NCBI GenBank assembly: GCA_013813215.1
Contig: JACCSC010000087.1
Span: forward strand, 1-16,404
DNA length: 16,404 bases
Source of the DNA: Geodermatophilaceae bacterium
GTDB taxonomy: Bacteria > Actinomycetota > Actinomycetes > Mycobacteriales > Geodermatophilaceae
Direction: 5' to 3'
In this document: positions 14,822 through 16,404 of the stretch, in pieces
How the letters are laid out: every line of letters starts with the position of its first letter
How positions within the stretch are numbered: position 1 is the stretch's first letter
Notes under the pieces: model-generated
The model's database searches: none
What the model saw: only the letters and a program-made list of their open reading frames with translations
What the model was told of the DNA's origin: nothing
Position numbers and translations under genes: made by a program

Positions 14822-16198
14822 TCAGCGCAGGGCGGTCTGGATGGCGCTGGTCACGTCGCCGACGGCCATCACCCGCATCCCGGCCTGCAGCCGGCTGCCC
14901 GGCGGCGCGGAGTCCGCGGGCACCAGCGCATGGGTGAAGCCCAGCCGTCCGGCTTCCTCCAGCCGCCTGGCCACCCCTCGCACCGGCCGCAGCTCGCCGG
15001 ACAGGCCGACCTCGCCGATCGCCACGAGGCCGACCGGCACCGGCCGGTCCCGGTGCGAGGAGGCGATGGCCAGGGCCAAGGCCAGATCGGCGGCCGGCTC
15101 CGAGACCCTCACGCCGCCCACCGTCGCGGCGTACACGTCCTGCTGCCCCAAGGCGATCCCGGCCCGGCGCTCCAGAACGGCCAGCACCATCGACGCGCGA
15201 CCCGAGTCGACCCCGCTGACCGCGCGCCTGGGCGTCGGCAGGCTGCTCCGGGCCGCCAGCGCTTGCACCTCGGCCAACAGCGGGCGGCGGCCCTCCACGG
15301 TCACTGTCACGCAGGTCCCCGGTACCGGTACCCCGCGCCGGGTGAGGAACAGCCCGGACGGGTCGGCCAGTCCGACGATGCCCTCGTCGGTCAGCTCGAA
15401 GCAGCCGACCTCGTCGGCCGGCCCGTAGCGGTTCTTCACCGCCCGGACCAGCCGCAGCGTCGAGTGTTTGTCTCCGTCGAAGGACAGCACTACATCGACC
15501 AGGTGCTCCAGCAGCCGGGGACCGGCGATGGAACCGTCCTTCGTGACGTGCCCGACGAGGACGGTCGCGATGCCCCGCTCCTTGGCCACGGTGATCAGGG
15601 CCGCGGTGACGGCGCGGATCTGGGTCACCCCGCCGGCCGCGCCGTCGGCCGCCGCGGAGGAGATGGTCTGCACCGAGTCGACGACGAGCAGCCCGGGTCG
15701 TACGTCGTCGATGTGGGTGAGCACGGCCGACAGTTCGGTCTCGGCCGCGAGGTACAGCCGGGGCCGCAAGGCCCCCGTGCGCTCGGCCCGCAACCGGATC
15801 TGCGAGACCGACTCCTCCCCGGAGACGATCAGCGCCGACTGCTCGCCCTGCTCGGCCACCCGGGCCGCCACCTCGAGCAGGAGCGTCGACTTGCCCACCC
15901 CGGGCTCACCGGCCAGCAGCACGACCGAGCCGGGCACCAGGCCGCCGCCGAGCACCCGGTCCAGCTCCGGCACGCCCGTCGAGCGGGCTCGGGCCGAGCC
16001 AAAGTCGACCTCCCCGATCGGGAGGGCCGGCGCGCTCACCGCACCGGCCACCACCTGGCGCAGCGCCGGGCGTCCGGCTCCGACCTCGGCGAGGGTTCCC
16101 CAGGCCTGGCACTCGGGGCAGCGGCCCAGCCAGCGCGCCGCCGTGGCGCCACAGTCCGAACAGCGGTAGCCGGCCTTCGCGCGGCTCGATGCGGACAT
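14822..16198 (-). CDS. radA: DNA repair protein RadA/Sms
   Basis: RadA is a RecA-like, DnaB-like branch-migration helicase that processes recombination intermediates. The 458 residues match the family. The N-terminal C4 zinc finger uses C13, C16, C27 and C30 (CSDCG, GRCPEC). Walker A GEPGVGKST is at 97-105 in ALIxGEPG context, with Walker B-like GLLVVDSVQTI (about 165-175). The RadA-specific KNRYG motif is near 258. A C-terminal Lon-like domain has DVYAATVGGVRVSEPAADLALALA, read as two parts, then IGEVGLSGELRPV. The ATG at 16198 sits 7 bases after TAGCGT, so a leaderless transcript is likely. It would normally be followed by disA; here disA lies 4.4 kb further on, beyond the island. Gene 5 of the island converges on it with 32 bp between stops. 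Confidence 0.97.
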   Translation of the reverse strand: MSASSRAKAGYRCSDCGATAARWLGRCPECQAWGTLAEVGAGRPALRQVVAGAVSAPALPIGEVDFGSARARSTGVPELDRVLGGGLVPGSVVLLAGEPGVGKSTLLLEVAARVAEQGEQSALIVSGEESVSQIRLRAERTGALRPRLYLAAETELSAVLTHIDDVRPGLLVVDSVQTISSAAADGAAGGVTQIRAVTAALITVAKERGIATVLVGHVTKDGSIAGPRLLEHLVDVVLSFDGDKHSTLRLVRAVKNRYGPADEVGCFELTDEGIVGLADPSGLFLTRRGVPVPGTCVTVTVEGRRPLLAEVQALAARSSLPTPRRAVSGVDSGRASMVLAVLERRAGIALGQQDVYAATVGGVRVSEPAADLALALAIASSHRDRPVPVGLVAIGEVGLSGELRPVRGVARRLEEAGRLGFTHALVPADSAPPGSRLQAGMRVMAVGDVTSAIQTALR

Positions 16199-16205
16199 GA
16201 CCCAG

Positions 16206-16211
16206 ACGCTA
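16206..16211 (-). promoter_or_regulatory. Candidate -10 of a leaderless radA promoter
   Basis: On the minus strand TAGCGT (TANNNT) is followed by 7 bases and the radA ATG at 16198. No Shine-Dalgarno is evident in those 7 bases. The layout is the same as at three other genes in the window. Confidence 0.45.
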
Positions 16212-16248
16212 GGGGAGTGCTCCGACAGAACCGCGGCGCCGCCCCGGC

Positions 16249-16404
16249 CTACTCGCCGCCCGTTTCTCCGGTGACGTCTTCGGGCTCCTCGTGGAAGTCG
16301 AACGGCTCGGCGTCGGCCTGTTCGTACTCCAACGGGACGGCCACCGGGACCTGCACTGTCACCTCGCCGGCGTTCTCGAACACGAACGTCACGTCAACCG
16401 CCAC
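16249..16404 (-). CDS. LpqE/PCuAC-like lipoprotein, C-terminal fragment (5' end outside window)
   Basis: The minus strand is open from the window end to the TAG at 16249-16251, giving 51 residues. They read VAVDVTFVFENAGEVTVQVPV, in two parts, followed by an acidic low-complexity tail (EQADAEPFDFHEEPEDVTGETGGE). The 'VTFxFxNAGEVTVxVPV' stretch is the last strand pair of PCuAC-type copper chaperone domains, as in mycobacterial LpqE. lpqE lies next to radA in M. tuberculosis, in the same lpqE-radA-disA order. The copper ligands would lie outside the window, so function is inferred from context. It precedes radA on the same strand with a 50-bp gap. Confidence 0.6.
   Translation of the reverse strand: MAVDVTFVFENAGEVTVQVPVAVPLEYEQADAEPFDFHEEPEDVTGETGGE

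Overview
The window is high-GC actinobacterial chromosome. Codon use is strongly G/C-ending. The core order nadB–nadC–coaX … lysS–lsr2–clpC … mutY … disA … radA … (lpqE-like) is the conserved neighbourhood seen in Streptomyces and mycobacteria; Lsr2 and DisA/RadA side by side are actinobacterial signatures. Species cannot be named from this sequence; a Frankiales/Nakamurella-like soil actinobacterium would fit, but that is only a guess.

Layout: (1) 1–2052, cofactor genes on the + strand: the 3' end of nadB (NAD), nadC (NAD) and coaX (CoA), joined by overlaps. (2) 2053–2714, a 14-bp-arm inverted repeat and a small P-loop kinase-like gene. (3) 2724–7522, lysS, lsr2 and clpC on the + strand. The 305-bp gap before clpC holds a hairpin, a perfect palindrome matching the ClgR operator, and a SigR/SigH-type promoter. 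A long UUCG-loop terminator closes clpC. (4) 7672–9330, mutY (–) divergent from a membrane-anchored secreted protein (+). (5) 9346–10431, disA (–), c-di-AMP synthase and DNA-integrity sensor. (6) 10555–14789, a five-gene accessory island on the + strand. (7) 14822–16404, radA (–) and the C-terminus of an LpqE/PCuAC-like protein (–).

The island is the exciting part. It separates disA from radA, which are normally neighbours on the same strand. It encodes three different predicted 2-oxoglutarate/Fe(II) dioxygenases, an FkbM-type SAM methyltransferase translationally coupled to the last of them, and, in the middle, a 239-residue protein. That protein has a leader-like helical N-terminus followed by six copies of a TEMSPG motif in two identical 28-residue blocks. 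The two blocks differ at 13 of 84 bases, every one silent. I interpret this as a multi-core ribosomal peptide (RiPP-like) precursor with hydroxylating and methylating tailoring enzymes. I do not recognise it as a described class. No protease or exporter lies in the window.

A recurring promoter style is visible. Four genes (lysS, the secreted protein, the first island oxygenase and radA) have a TANNNT –10 hexamer 6–7 bases before the start codon, which implies leaderless mRNAs.
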